NCBI RefSeq assembly: GCF_005870025.1
Contig: NZ_VATA01000035.1
Coordinates: 1-64,000 of the forward strand
Direction: 5' to 3'
Origin: Poseidonocella sp. HB161398
GTDB taxonomy: Bacteria; Pseudomonadota; Alphaproteobacteria; Rhodobacterales; Rhodobacteraceae
Length of the DNA stretch: 64,000 nt
Made by a program: the position numbers and the translations under genes. Positions within the stretch are counted from its first letter, which is position 1. Each line of letters opens with the position of its first letter. This document shows, piece after piece, positions 10,339-23,277 of the stretch. Below the pieces are notes generated by a model. It was not told the DNA's origin, did no database searches, and saw only the letters and a program-made list of their open reading frames with translations.

Positions 10339-10339
<1 letters not shown>
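9779..10339 (+). CDS. atpH: F1Fo ATP synthase subunit delta
   Basis: Delta (OSCP) subunit of F-type ATP synthase, which links the top of the F1 hexamer to the peripheral stalk. 186 residues from a GTG start ([19 protein letters not shown]), preceded by GGAAGGG. The OSCP hallmark [20 protein letters not shown] is at the C terminus. First gene of atpHAGDC. The stop overlaps the atpA start by one base, indicating translational coupling. The Fo genes (atpB, E, F) are not in the window, which is the usual split arrangement in Rhodobacteraceae. The 240-bp region upstream should hold the operon promoter, but I could not define it. Confidence 0.95.
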
Positions 10340-11877
<1,538 letters not shown>

Positions 11878-11898
11878 GGCTAGGAGGGGACAGGACCC

Positions 11899-14218
<2,320 letters not shown>

Positions 14219-14230
14219 GGACCGGTCCCG

Positions 14231-14626
14231 ATGGCAAACACCATGCAATTCGATCTGGTCTCGCCCGAGCGGAGCCTCGCTTCGCTCAAGGTGACCGCGG
14301 TCCAGTTGCCGGGATCGGAAGGCCAGCTGACCGCAATGCCCGGTCACTGGCCGATGATCACGACGCTGAAGCCCGGGATGCTGACCGTCACGGCGGACGG
14401 CAAGACGCTTGAATTCGCGGTGACCGGCGGCTTCGCCGATATCTCCGCGGAAGGCGCGACGGTCCTGGCCGAGCGCGCCTTCGAGAAGGGCCCGGAAGGC
14501 CGTGCCGCCCTCGAGGCGGAGCTGGAGCAGGCCCGCAAGGCCGCCGAGGCAGCCAAGGGCCCCGAGCGCGACGTCGCGACCGAGCTGGTCTACGACTTCG
14601 TGCATCTGCTCGAGAACATGCAGTAA
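14231..14626 (+). CDS. atpC: F1Fo ATP synthase subunit epsilon
   Basis: Epsilon subunit of the central stalk, which couples and regulates ATP hydrolysis. 131 residues: an N-terminal beta-sandwich (FDLVSPERSLASLKV, then the GSEGQLTAMPGHWPMITTL region) and a short helical C-terminal region. Last gene of the operon, followed by a strong intrinsic terminator about 28 nt after the stop. Confidence 0.96.
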   Translation: MANTMQFDLVSPERSLASLKVTAVQLPGSEGQLTAMPGHWPMITTLKPGMLTVTADGKTLEFAVTGGFADISAEGATVLAERAFEKGPEGRAALEAELEQARKAAEAAKGPERDVATELVYDFVHLLENMQ

Positions 14627-14653
14627 GCGCCTTTGCGCCCGCTGCAGGACATC

Positions 14654-14680
14654 AGGCCCCGCCGCAAGGCGGGGCCTTTG
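14654..14680 (+). terminator. Intrinsic terminator of atpHAGDC
   Basis: Perfect 10-bp stem AGGCCCCGCC / GGCGGGGCCT around a GCAA tetraloop, followed by a short T tract, 28 nt after the atpC stop. Confidence 0.85.
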
Positions 14681-14940
14681 CCGTTCCGGGCCCTAGCCTC
14701 CGGCGCGGAGCCGCGCCGCCGCCGCTTCTCGAAGACGGGCGCGATGGCGGCCCGCATCTCGTCCACCAGCCGGGGATCGGCGCTGCGCGGCGCGCCGCCG
14801 GGGCAGGGCGGGTCGGGCAGCGATCCGGGCCTCGCTGGCCGTCCCTGAAAGCTGCGCGCCGCGGCGCCGGGCAGGCAGGCCGCAACCTGCCGCGCCTTCG
14901 TAAAACGGCAACCCTTGGCTGCTAGTGTCGGGGCCAAGGA
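14681..14940. other. Convergent intergenic region, atpC to prs
   Basis: No supported gene lies between the two terminators. A minus-strand reading around MRAAIAPVFEKRRRR looks slightly protein-like but lacks a start, a ribosome-binding site or a known domain. Confidence 0.5.
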
Positions 14941-14944
14941 CTTT

Positions 14945-14984
14945 TCATAAAAGAAGGCCCCGCTCCCTTCCGGGATGCGGGGCC
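14945..14984 (-). terminator. Intrinsic terminator of prs
   Basis: Read on the minus strand: GGCCCCGC / GCGGGGCC stem (14977-14984 with 14956-14963) followed by TTCTTTT, about 50 nt beyond the prs stop. Confidence 0.8.
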
Positions 14985-15035
14985 ATTTCATGTCCGGGTC
15001 GCGGCCGGGCGCAAGGGCCCGGGCCGGAGGCGAGC

Positions 15036-16055
15036 TCAGTGCTGGCCGTAGAGCCCTTCGTAGATCGGGCCCAGCGTCTTGACGTCGATCAGCGAGGAGA
15101 TCGAGGTGCCGTTCCAGGTGTTCAGGATCGCCTGGGCGAAGAGCGGCGCGGTCGGCACGATGCGGATATTCGGCGTGTTCAGCACGGCCTGGGTCGGCTC
15201 GATCGAGTCGGTGATGACCAGGCTCTTCAGCTTGGAATTGGTCACGCGCTCCACGGCCGGGCCCGAGAGGACGCCATGCGAGGTATAGGCGTGGACTTCC
15301 TTCGCGCCCGCTTCCAGCAGCACCTCGGCCGCCTTGCAGAGCGTCCCGGCGGTGTCGCACATGTCATCCACGATGATGCAGATCTGGTCCTCGACCTCGC
15401 CGATCACGGTCATCTCTGCGACTTCCCCGGCCTTCTCGCGGCGCTTGTCGACGATCGACAGCGGCGCGCCGATGCGGGTCGCCAGCTCGCGCGCGCGGGC
15501 CACGCCGCCGACATCCGGCGAAACCACGGTGATGCCGTCGAGGCTGTCCTTGAAGTTCTCCATGATGTCGAGCGCGAAGAGCGGCGCGGCATAGAGGTTG
15601 TCCACCGGGATGTCGAAGAAGCCCTGGATCTGCGCGGCATGCAGATCCATGGTCACGATGCGCGAGACGCCGGCCTCGGTCAGCATGTTGGCAACGAGCT
15701 TCGCGGAGATCGGGGTGCGCGACTTGGTGCGGCGGTCCTGGCGGGCATAGCCGAAATAGGGAATCACCGCGGTGATGCGCGCCGCAGAGGAGCGGCGCAG
15801 CGCGTCGGCGATGATCAGCAGCTCCATCAGGTTGTCATTCGCCGGGCGCGAGGTCGGCTGCAGGATGTAGACATCCTCGCCGCGGACATTCTCGAAGACT
15901 TCGACGAAGATCTCGCCGTCGTTGAAGCGTTCCACCCGCGCATCGACCAGGTCGACATTCATGCCGCGATGCATGGACATGCGGCGCGCCACGGCATTGG
16001 CCAGCCGCTTGTTGGCGTTGCCTGCGATGATTTTCGGTTCGTTGCTGATCGGCAT
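15036..16055 (-). CDS. prs: Ribose-phosphate pyrophosphokinase (PRPP synthetase)
   Basis: Makes PRPP from ribose 5-phosphate and ATP for purine, pyrimidine, histidine, tryptophan and NAD synthesis. 339 residues, slightly longer than E. coli Prs (315). Motifs: the flexible-loop region [20 protein letters not shown], the catalytic/Mg site [14 protein letters not shown], the signature [14 protein letters not shown], and the PRPP-binding loop [13 protein letters not shown]. Single gene with its own terminator downstream. Confidence 0.97.
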   Translation of the reverse strand: MPISNEPKIIAGNANKRLANAVARRMSMHRGMNVDLVDARVERFNDGEIFVEVFENVRGEDVYILQPTSRPANDNLMELLIIADALRRSSAARITAVIPYFGYARQDRRTKSRTPISAKLVANMLTEAGVSRIVTMDLHAAQIQGFFDIPVDNLYAAPLFALDIMENFKDSLDGITVVSPDVGGVARARELATRIGAPLSIVDKRREKAGEVAEMTVIGEVEDQICIIVDDMCDTAGTLCKAAEVLLEAGAKEVHAYTSHGVLSGPAVERVTNSKLKSLVITDSIEPTQAVLNTPNIRIVPTAPLFAQAILNTWNGTSISSLIDVKTLGPIYEGLYGQH

Positions 16056-16187
16056 GGGAGGGTCCTTGGCAGTCGGGACGAGACGGATTCGGAAGTCGCG
16101 CGTGGGTTATCACTGCGCCGGGCAAAGTCAAAGCCGACACGGTCGCCCGGGCCGGATTGCAACATGTTTTTCCGCCCGGGCGCCGCG

Positions 16188-17228
16188 TCAGAAGAGCGCG
16201 AGGAAACGGTCGGTATCGGCGGGGTCCGCGCTCCAGTCGCAGACCAGCCGCGCGGCGAGCATTTCGCCCGGATCTCCGGTCTCCAGCGTGCCGGAGACAT
16301 GGTATTCGGCGCCGCCCGCCTTCAGCTTGCGGTGGAGCGCGCGGGGCATCCCGGCGAAGATCATGTTGGCCTCGCGCGGATGGAGGAGCCGCACCTGGCC
16401 GGTCGCGGCCAGCCCCTCTTCGAGGCGGCGGGCGGCGGCATTGGCGGCCCCGGCCATCTCCAGCCAGAGCCCGTCTTCGAGCGCCGCGCCGATCTGGGCG
16501 GCGAGATAGCGGTGCTTGGAGAAGAGATGCGCGCCGCGCTTGCGGCGGAAGGCGAAGTCGCGGGCCAGGGCGGGGTCGAAGAACACGGCCGCCTCCGCGC
16601 CCATCAGCCCGTTCTTGGTGCCGCCGAAGCTCAGCGCGTCCACCCCGGCCTGCCAGCTTGCCTCGGCCGGCGTGCAGCCGAGCGCGGCCACCGCATTGGC
16701 GAAGCGCGCCCCGTCCATATGGACCTTGCGGCCGAAGCGGTGGGCGATGGCGCAGAGCTCGCGCAGCTCGGCCAGAGAGTAGAGCGTGCCCTTCTCGGTG
16801 ACCTGGGTGAGGCTGACCGGCCCGGGCTGGACCTGGTGCACGCCGTGGCCCTGATGGGCCTCCAGCACGGCTTCCAGGGCCTCGGGGGCGATCTTGCCGT
16901 CCGGCCCGTCGATCAGGGTCAGCTTGGCGCCGGCCGAGAAGAATTCCGGCGCCCCGCATTCGTCCTCCTCGATATGGGCGGTGCGGGCGCAGAACACGGT
17001 TTCCCAGGGCGCGGCCATCGCGGCGAGGATCAGCGCATTCGCCGCCGTGCCGGTGCCGACCAGGAAGGCCGCGGCACCGGGAGCCTCCAGCGCGGCAAGA
17101 AGCGCGCCGGTCGCGGCGGCGGTCAGATCGTCGGCGCCGTAGCTCGGCGCATGGCCCTGATTGGCGCGGATCAGCGCCTCCATCACCTTTGGATGGACCG
17201 GACCGGCATTGTCGGAGGCGAAATGCAT
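16188..17228 (-). CDS. Threonine aldolase / beta-eliminating lyase family protein
   Basis: PLP enzyme of the low-specificity L-threonine aldolase family (threonine to glycine and acetaldehyde). 346 residues from ATG 17228 (HFASDNAGPVHPKVMEAL). The conserved N-terminal SDN, the KVHMDGARFANAVA segment and the PLP-lysine region SFGGTKNG are present. The start is 2 nt from the stop of the upstream YcgN-like gene, so the pair is probably co-transcribed. Enantiomer specificity cannot be read from sequence, so I leave the symbol (ltaE-like) open. Confidence 0.88.
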   Translation of the reverse strand: MHFASDNAGPVHPKVMEALIRANQGHAPSYGADDLTAAATGALLAALEAPGAAAFLVGTGTAANALILAAMAAPWETVFCARTAHIEEDECGAPEFFSAGAKLTLIDGPDGKIAPEALEAVLEAHQGHGVHQVQPGPVSLTQVTEKGTLYSLAELRELCAIAHRFGRKVHMDGARFANAVAALGCTPAEASWQAGVDALSFGGTKNGLMGAEAAVFFDPALARDFAFRRKRGAHLFSKHRYLAAQIGAALEDGLWLEMAGAANAAARRLEEGLAATGQVRLLHPREANMIFAGMPRALHRKLKAGGAEYHVSGTLETGDPGEMLAARLVCDWSADPADTDRFLALF

Positions 17229-17229
17229 C

Positions 17230-17670
17230 TCAGAGATCCTCGATGATGTAGTCTTCCCAGTCGTCTTCATCGACTTCGTATTCCGGCACGGTCCAGCCCT
17301 GGACGGACATGCCCTCCTGGTGGACGGTGTCGCGCGAGCCCGAGACCAGGTAGTGCCAGTCGGGCAGGGGGCGGCCGAGATGGACCAGCCGGTAGGCGCA
17401 GGTCGAGGGCAGCCAGTAGGCCACGTCCTTCAGCGCGCTCGGGGTCAGCACCACGCATTCCGGCACGATCTGCTTGCGGATCTCGTATTTCGAGCAGAGG
17501 CAGGTCTCGTCGTCGAGCAGGCGGCAGGCGACGCGGGTGAAGGCGACCTCGCCGGTATCGGCATCCTCGAGCTTGTTCAGGCAGCACTTGCCGCAGCCGT
17601 CGCAGAGCGCTTCCCACTCCTCGCGGGTCATCTTCGCGGGCGGGACGGTCTTCCAGAAATTGGGTCGCAT
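17230..17670 (-). CDS. YcgN / UPF0260-type cysteine-cluster protein
   Basis: 146 residues. Belongs to the YkgJ/YcgN family of small proteins thought to bind zinc or an Fe-S cluster. Cysteines are clustered in CDGCGKCC (about residue 23) and further on in RVACRLLDDETCLCSKYE, and TCAY lies in the second half. The N-terminal NFWKTVPPAKMTREEWEALCD and acidic C terminus fit UPF0260 proteins. Function unknown. Lies between ribF and the aldolase on the same strand. Confidence 0.85.
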   Translation of the reverse strand: MRPNFWKTVPPAKMTREEWEALCDGCGKCCLNKLEDADTGEVAFTRVACRLLDDETCLCSKYEIRKQIVPECVVLTPSALKDVAYWLPSTCAYRLVHLGRPLPDWHYLVSGSRDTVHQEGMSVQGWTVPEYEVDEDDWEDYIIEDL

Positions 17671-17698
17671 CCCGTGTCTCCCGGTTGCGTGAGTGGGG

Positions 17699-18637
17699 TC
17701 AGAGCGCCGCAAGGATGCCGCGGGCGGTGTCGCTGTCGCGGTCCATCTGGGCGATGAGGGCGTCGAGCCCGTCGAATTTCTGCTCGCTTCTGAGCCAGGA
17801 AACCAGCGCCACCGACACGTGGCGGCCGTAGAGGTCGCCGGAGAAGTCGAAGATATGGGTCTCCAGATTGGCCTTGTTCTCGCCGAACATCGGCCGCACG
17901 CCAAGGCTGGCCACGCCGCGATAGGTGCCGCGGTCGGGGCCCGAGAGCACGTCGACCAGCACGGCATAGACGCCGAAGCGCGGCAGGTGCAGCCCGTCGA
18001 GCGACATGTTCGCGGTGCGGTAGCCCAGTTCGCGGCCGCGCTTCTCGCCATGGATCACCGGCCCCTCGATGCGGTGCCAGTGGCCCAGCATGGCGCGGGC
18101 CTCCTCGGTGCGGCCCTGCTCCAGCGCGATGCGGATCGCCGTGGAGGAGACCGAGCGCGACTCTGCCGCCAGGAGCGGCGCGACGGTGGTGCCGTAGCCG
18201 AAGCGGCGGCCGAATTCCTCCAGCATCGCGACATTGCCCTCGCGGCCATGGCCGAAGCGGAAATCGGCGCCGACCACGACATGGCGCAGCCCGAGCCCGC
18301 GCGCCAGCACGTCGCGGGCGAAATCCTCGGCCGAGAGCGCGGCCAGCTCCTTCGAGAAGGGCAGCTGGTAGAGCCGCTCCACCCCGATCTTGGCCAGGCG
18401 GTTGGCCTTGGCCTCGGCATTCATCAGCCGGAAGGGCGGGGCGTCGGGGGCGAAGACCTCGCGCGGATGCGGCTCGAAGGTGACGATGCCCAGGGGCGCG
18501 CCGAGCGAGCGGGCGGCCTCGCGGGCCAGGCCGATCACCTTCTGGTGGCCCAGATGGACGCCGTCGAAATTGCCGATCGCAGCGCTCGCGCCGCGATCGT
18601 CTCCGCTCAGGTCTTGGAATTGCTGCAGGATCCGCAT
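17699..18637 (-). CDS. ribF: Bifunctional riboflavin kinase / FAD synthetase
   Basis: Converts riboflavin to FMN and then FAD. 312 residues. N-terminal nucleotidyltransferase domain with GNFDGVHLGHQKV and a VVGADFRFGHGREGN segment. C-terminal riboflavin kinase domain with GRELGYRTANMSLDG, GVYAVLVDVL and RGVASLGVRPMFGENK. The start MRILQQFQDLS at 18637 is usual for the group. Confidence 0.95.
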   Translation of the reverse strand: MRILQQFQDLSGDDRGASAAIGNFDGVHLGHQKVIGLAREAARSLGAPLGIVTFEPHPREVFAPDAPPFRLMNAEAKANRLAKIGVERLYQLPFSKELAALSAEDFARDVLARGLGLRHVVVGADFRFGHGREGNVAMLEEFGRRFGYGTTVAPLLAAESRSVSSTAIRIALEQGRTEEARAMLGHWHRIEGPVIHGEKRGRELGYRTANMSLDGLHLPRFGVYAVLVDVLSGPDRGTYRGVASLGVRPMFGENKANLETHIFDFSGDLYGRHVSVALVSWLRSEQKFDGLDALIAQMDRDSDTARGILAAL

Positions 18638-18722
18638 GCCGGTCGCTTACCCCCGGCGCGGGGGCGTTTCAAGCGGCAGGCGGCCGCGGCCGCCGCGCGG
18701 ACGCAGATGTGACCGCAAGGCG

Positions 18723-19151
18723 TCAGCCGCGGGCCGGGGCCAGCACGGTTGCCTCTCCGCTGATCACCTTCTGATCGCCGACCACGGCCTCGCAGGAGAG
18801 GATCACGCGCTTTTTCTCGGGCACGATCTCCTTGACGGTGACCGTGGCGGTGACCTCCTCGCCGATCTTGACCGGGGCGAGGAATTTCAGCGTCTGGCCG
18901 AGATAGATCGTGCCATGGCCGGGCAGGCGCTCGCCCAGAAGCGCCGAGAACAGGCTGGCCGACAGCATGCCATGGGCGATGCACTGGCCGAAGATCGAGG
19001 CCTTGCCCGCCGCTTCGTCGAGATGGATCGGATTGCGGTCCTCGGAGACATCTGCGAATTTCTGCACCAGCTCCGGGGTGACGAGCTTGGTCAGGCTGCG
19101 GCTGTCGCCGATCTTCAGGTCTTCCAGATACACGGTGCCGACTTCGGTCAT
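18723..19151 (-). CDS. MaoC-like (R)-specific enoyl-CoA hydratase
   Basis: 142-residue hot-dog-fold protein of the MaoC/PhaJ family. The hydratase signature is visible: FADVSEDRNPIHLDEAAG (catalytic Asp and His), then SIFGQCIAHGMLSASLFSALLG, and TLKFLAPVKIGEEV. Likely substrates are short enoyl-CoAs, possibly feeding polyhydroxyalkanoate synthesis, but the context gives no proof. The start ATG 19151 was chosen because upstream residues are shadow-like and GAGGACG precedes it. Confidence 0.88.
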   Translation of the reverse strand: MTEVGTVYLEDLKIGDSRSLTKLVTPELVQKFADVSEDRNPIHLDEAAGKASIFGQCIAHGMLSASLFSALLGERLPGHGTIYLGQTLKFLAPVKIGEEVTATVTVKEIVPEKKRVILSCEAVVGDQKVISGEATVLAPARG

Positions 19152-19221
19152 GGCGTCCTCGTCCTTTCCTGTCTGCTGCGGGCTGGTTAGGCCGGGGCGG
19201 GCCCCGGCGCAACGGCCCGCC

Positions 19222-20097
19222 CTAGCGGAGCCGACCAATGGCGTAGGTCGGGCTCATCTCGATCTCGCCCAGATAGGCCTCGAGCTTCTCCGGGTCGGGA
19301 TGCTCTGCCGTGCCGGTCTGCGCCGCGGCCAGCCCGCCGGTGACGAAGAGCGTGTCGTAGTCCTCGGCGATCCCGCCCTTCACGTCGGTCGCGGGGCCGT
19401 CGCCGATCACCAGAACGCGGTCGTCGGAAATGCGCCCCAGCCCGGTCAGGCGGCGCCGCGCCAGGTCGTAGATCGGCGGATGCGGCTTGCCGAAATAGTA
19501 GGAGCGCCCGCCCAGCTCGGTATAGAGCTCGGCAATTGCGCCCGCGCAGAAGATCCGCGTCTCGCCGCGGTCGACCACCACGTCGGGATTGGCGCATAGA
19601 AGCGGCAGCCCGGCCTGCTTGGCGAGCATCAGCCGCGCCTTGTAGTCCTCGGGCGTCTCGGTGTCGTCATTGTCGAGCCCGGTGCAGACGATCCCCTCGG
19701 CCTCGTCGAGCGGCACGCGGCGGATCTCCGTCTCGCCCTGGATGTCGGGCTCCATGTCGGTGAAGAAGGGCAGGTCGCGCTCGGGGCCGATATGGTGGAC
19801 CCTGGTGCCGAACTGGCCGGCGGTCATCGCGGCCTGGGCGGCATCGCCCGAGGTCGCGACCTCGTCCCAGGCGTCGCGCGGCACGCCGAGCTCGTCGAGC
19901 TGCAGGATCACCTGCGATTTCGGCCGCGGCGAATTGGTCAGCAGAAGCACCTTGCCGCCCTGGGCGCGGTAGGCCTGCAGCGCGGCGACGGCCTCGGGGA
20001 AGGCGGTGACGCCGTTATGCAGGCAGCCCCAGAGATCGCAGAGCACGGCGTCGTAGGAGGCGCCGATCTCGGCGAGGGCACGGATGATCTGGCTCAT
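19222..20097 (-). CDS. TIGR01459-family HAD-superfamily hydrolase
   Basis: 291 residues. HAD phosphatase of the NagD-like class IIA group. Nucleophile motif VLCDLWGCLHNG, motif II LLTNSPRPKS, and C-terminal RVLVIGDGPATDVKGG with the Asp pair. The cap domain is of the NagD type. The family is common in Rhizobiales and Rhodobacterales, and the substrate is unknown. The start at ATG 20097 (SQIIRALAEIGASYDAV) has no typical SD. Confidence 0.88.
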   Translation of the reverse strand: MSQIIRALAEIGASYDAVLCDLWGCLHNGVTAFPEAVAALQAYRAQGGKVLLLTNSPRPKSQVILQLDELGVPRDAWDEVATSGDAAQAAMTAGQFGTRVHHIGPERDLPFFTDMEPDIQGETEIRRVPLDEAEGIVCTGLDNDDTETPEDYKARLMLAKQAGLPLLCANPDVVVDRGETRIFCAGAIAELYTELGGRSYYFGKPHPPIYDLARRRLTGLGRISDDRVLVIGDGPATDVKGGIAEDYDTLFVTGGLAAAQTGTAEHPDPEKLEAYLGEIEMSPTYAIGRLR

Positions 20098-20204
20098 GGT
20101 CGGTTCCCGCATTTGCCTCGGTTGCGTCCCGTGCCTATGCGAATTCCGCCCCGGAGGACAGCGGGCTTTGCCCCGCAAAGGGTCGCAGATCCGGCCGGGC
20201 CCGC

Positions 20205-20237
20205 AAAAGGAAAGGGGGCCGGTCGATGCCGGCCCCC
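20205..20237 (-). terminator. Intrinsic terminator of the pyrophosphatase gene
   Basis: On the minus strand, a 9-bp GGGGGCCGG / CCGGCCCCC stem (20214-20237) followed by TTTCCTTTT. Confidence 0.8.
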
Positions 20238-20263
20238 TCGGAATTCGGTCCCTGCGGCAGCGC

Positions 20264-21184
20264 TCAGAGCGCCAGCGACGGGATGATCTGCTTCTTGCGG
20301 GACATGATGCCCGGCAGCACGACGCTGTCGCCCTCGACGGTCGCGCCGAAGCTCTTCTCGGCGACGGTCTTGACGGTGTCGTTCGGCACCAGCAGCGTGG
20401 CCTCTTCCTTCAGGATGTCGACGATGAACAGCAGCACTTCGTCGACGCCGTCTTCCTTGGCGACATCGGGCATCGAGGCCATCAGCGACGCCTTGCGGCC
20501 CAGCGGGATCTCCGGCGCGGTGGTTTCCAGCACGGAGACGCGGAAATTGGTGCCCGCGACCTCGTATTTCTTCGAGTCCATGCGGATCAGCTCGGCATCG
20601 GAGAAGGCGGAGACGTCGGATTTCGCGGCGAACATCTCGGCGGCATAGCTGCCGATGGCGATGTTCAGCTCGGAGGCCAGCTTCTCGGCCAGCGCCTTGT
20701 CGGTCTCGGTGGTGGTCGGGCTGCGGAATTCCAGCGTGTCCGACAGGATGCAGCTGAGCATCGCGCCCTTGATGTTGTCGGGCATCTTGGCCGCGTCATC
20801 GCCCATCAGGTCGTACATGATGGTCGCGGTGCAGGCCAGCGGACGGATGGTGATGTCGATCGGGCCCTTGGTCTCGATGCCGCCGACCAGCTTGTGGTGG
20901 TCGATGATCGCCAGGATGTCGGTCCCGTTGATGCCCTCGGGCAGCTCGGCGGGGTTGTTGGTGTCGACGATCACGACCGGCTCGCCCTCGGCGACGGTGT
21001 CGATGATCTCCGGCTTCTCGAAGCCCCATTTCTCCAGCACGAAGGCGGCTTCGGTATTCGGTTCGCCGAGCAGCTTGGCTTCGGCCGGGGTGCCCTTCAC
21101 GTCCGACAGGTACCAGGCCCAGATCAGCGGCGATCCGGTGGAGTCGGTGTCGGGGGCCTGATGGCCGAAAACTTTGATGGTCAT
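20264..21184 (-). CDS. ppaC: Manganese-dependent inorganic pyrophosphatase (DHH family)
   Basis: Hydrolyses pyrophosphate to phosphate. Class II (family II) soluble pyrophosphatase, 306 residues. Metal and substrate motifs: FGHQAPDTDSTGS at the N terminus, VIVDTNNPAELP, the DHH-signature IIDHHKLVGG, and the C-terminal DHHA2 motif SRKKQIIPSL. Single gene with a strong terminator. Family II enzymes occur in several Rhodobacteraceae. Confidence 0.94.
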   Translation of the reverse strand: MTIKVFGHQAPDTDSTGSPLIWAWYLSDVKGTPAEAKLLGEPNTEAAFVLEKWGFEKPEIIDTVAEGEPVVIVDTNNPAELPEGINGTDILAIIDHHKLVGGIETKGPIDITIRPLACTATIMYDLMGDDAAKMPDNIKGAMLSCILSDTLEFRSPTTTETDKALAEKLASELNIAIGSYAAEMFAAKSDVSAFSDAELIRMDSKKYEVAGTNFRVSVLETTAPEIPLGRKASLMASMPDVAKEDGVDEVLLFIVDILKEEATLLVPNDTVKTVAEKSFGATVEGDSVVLPGIMSRKKQIIPSLAL

Positions 21185-21384
21185 CTTGTCCTGTCCTTGA
21201 ATCGGAGGTGCCTGGCGGCGCTTTTACACTGCGGGACGGGGCCGTAAACAGGGGGGCAGGTCGCCGCAGTGGCCTTTGGGCAAATGCCGGCCGCGGGAGG
21301 CCGGGTTCGGGGGTTCCTCTCGGGGCGAAGCTTCACTACTCTCGGGGTCCTGTTTTGTCCTGCGAACCGGTGGAAGAGGCGAAA

Positions 21385-22167
21385 ATGCACGCGCAATTGC
21401 ATGTCCAGGTCATCAATCTGGAGGGCAGCCGGGACCGCCTGGCGGCCGCCTCGGCGCATCTGGAGGCCGCGGGACTCGAATTCGAGCGCTGCCCGGCCTT
21501 CGACGGCCGCGGGAAGGCGCCGCGCGAGCTGCCGGGCTACTACCCGCCGCTCGACACGCTGTGGAACGGCACGCGGCTTTCCGGCGGCGAGGTCGGCTGC
21601 TACCTGTCGCATCTCGACGCCGCGCGCCGCTTTCTCGAGAGCGGCAAGTCCTACGGGCTGGTCTTCGAGGACGACATGCACCTGACCCCGGCCTTTCCGG
21701 CCGTGCTGGAGGCGCTCCTGTCCGAGCTCGATGCCGGACGGCTGCCCGGCTGGCGGCTGATCAATCTCGGCGCCACGGTGAAGCCGAATTTCCGCCGCAG
21801 CAAATGGCCGCTGGCCACGGAGGACGGGATCGAGCTCTGCGACTGCTTCGACTTCCCGCTCTTCATGCACGGGCTCCTGTGGTCGCGGGAGGGTGCGGAG
21901 CGCTTCCTGCGGCGCGGATCGCTGATCCTCGGCACGGTCGACAACTGGACGCGGACGGATTGCGCGATCCACGGCCATGGCTACTGCCTGTCCGTGCCGA
22001 TCGTGCTGCAGCAATCCACCGCGGGCAGCATCATCGAGACCCAGCCGGAGCGCATCGCGCTGTGGCAGCAGGGCGGCAAGAGCGGCTGGTGGAAGTTCCG
22101 CAGCACCTGGCGGTCGAGATGGCGCCGCTACTGGGGCATGCGCCGGAGCCGCCAGCGGGCATCCTGA
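21385..22167 (+). CDS. Glycosyltransferase family 25 (LPS biosynthesis type)
   Basis: 260 residues. GT25-type enzyme, probably adding a sugar to a lipopolysaccharide or other surface glycan in the cytoplasm. Typical features are the N-terminal VQVINLEGSRDRLAAA, SGGEVGCYLSHLDAARRFL, the acidic motif GLVFEDDMHL, and LINLGATVKP. The start is ATG 21385; the upstream in-frame stretch is not protein-like. Divergent from the pyrophosphatase gene, convergent with the SH3-domain gene. Basic Arg/Trp-rich C terminus. Confidence 0.85.
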   Translation: MHAQLHVQVINLEGSRDRLAAASAHLEAAGLEFERCPAFDGRGKAPRELPGYYPPLDTLWNGTRLSGGEVGCYLSHLDAARRFLESGKSYGLVFEDDMHLTPAFPAVLEALLSELDAGRLPGWRLINLGATVKPNFRRSKWPLATEDGIELCDCFDFPLFMHGLLWSREGAERFLRRGSLILGTVDNWTRTDCAIHGHGYCLSVPIVLQQSTAGSIIETQPERIALWQQGGKSGWWKFRSTWRSRWRRYWGMRRSRQRAS

Positions 22168-22284
22168 CCGGGACCGCCTGGTCCGGGCTGCCGTGCCCGG
22201 TCCCATTCGGGGCCGTCCCGCCGTCCTGGGCGCGCTTCCGCGGTGCTGCAATGCCAGGAACGCGACCGGGCCCGCGGCGTCGGG

Positions 22285-23226
22285 CTAGCCGCCGTTCTCC
22301 GGCGCGCCCTGCCGCGACCAGTTCCTGTCCCGCCAGTCCTGCGCGGAGCTGCCCCCCTGGCGATCGCGCCAGTTCCCGCCCTGCCAGCGTCCGTCCGTCC
22401 TGCCCGTGTCCCGGTCGTCGGGCGGATGGCCATGGCCGTTCTGCCCGCCCTGGCCCTGCCGGAACCGGGTCCCGTCCGGATCGAGGTAGTAGCGGCGATA
22501 GTCCCGTCCTGCCGGAGCGGCGCCATCCCTGCCATTCCCGGGACGCTGATAGCCGGGCTGTGATCCGCCGTCCCGCGGCCGGGGCGAATAGCGGCGATAG
22601 TCCCTTCCGTCCGGGATAGCGCCGTCCCTGCCATTCCCGGGGTTCTGAGTGCCTGGCCAGTCCCGCCGGGAGCCGCGGTCCTCCGGCCGGGGCGCGTACC
22701 AACCGTCCGGCGCCTGGCCGTATCCGCGGCCATCCTGCCCGCCATTGCGGGGCCGGTCCTGACCGGAGCGATTCCGGTCGGGCCAGTGCTGATCGGGCTG
22801 TTCCTGATTGGGCCGTTCCTGATTGGGCCAGCTCCGTTCAGGCCGGTCCTGCGGCGGCCAGTCCCGGCCGGACCAGTCCCGCGGAGGCCTGTCGCGATCC
22901 GGGGGCCAGCGCGGGGGCGGCGGCCAGCGCGGCGGGGGCGGGGGGCGGTCCTCGGGGCCGATCTCCTCGGCGAAGGCGGAATTGAGCCAGCCCTCCGTCC
23001 AGCGGCCGTCGCGGCGCAGCGCGACCTTCACCCAGTTGCCGCGGCGCTCCAGCACCGGCAGCTCCTCGCCCTTGTAGGCGGTCTCGGCCGCCGGGAATGC
23101 CGTGCCGGGCCCTTCGCGCAGCACGATCTGGACGGGGCGGATCCGCAGCATCTCGCCCCCGCCGCCGGGGAAGGCGGCGGCCGGCAGGAGGCAGGCCAGG
23201 AACAGGGCGAGGCAGAGGCGGATCAT
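22285..23226 (-). CDS. Secreted SH3-domain protein with a Pro/Arg/Asp-rich repetitive tail
   Basis: 313 residues. Signal peptide MIRLCLALFLACLLPAAAFP. A bacterial SH3 (DUF1058/SH3_4-like) domain follows at about residues 28-88, with RPVQIVLREGPGTAFPA, then RRGNWVKVALR and EGWLNSAFAEEI. The rest, about 220 residues, is low complexity: a WPP(P)PRWPP block, repeated DRPxxxW units, and a 20-residue unit beginning PGNGRDGA and ending GRDYRRY that occurs twice. The role may be cell-wall binding; the tail looks disordered. Function unknown. Confidence 0.8.
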   Translation of the reverse strand: MIRLCLALFLACLLPAAAFPGGGGEMLRIRPVQIVLREGPGTAFPAAETAYKGEELPVLERRGNWVKVALRRDGRWTEGWLNSAFAEEIGPEDRPPPPPRWPPPPRWPPDRDRPPRDWSGRDWPPQDRPERSWPNQERPNQEQPDQHWPDRNRSGQDRPRNGGQDGRGYGQAPDGWYAPRPEDRGSRRDWPGTQNPGNGRDGAIPDGRDYRRYSPRPRDGGSQPGYQRPGNGRDGAAPAGRDYRRYYLDPDGTRFRQGQGGQNGHGHPPDDRDTGRTDGRWQGGNWRDRQGGSSAQDWRDRNWSRQGAPENGG

Positions 23227-23277
23227 GCCCTCCGGCCTAGGCCGCCGGAGTTAAGAATCCACTAGCGGAAGCCGGGC

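Noticed and set aside
14690..14935. Minus-strand peptide containing MRAAIAPVFEKRRRR
   Set aside because: No start, RBS or domain; lies between two convergent terminators.
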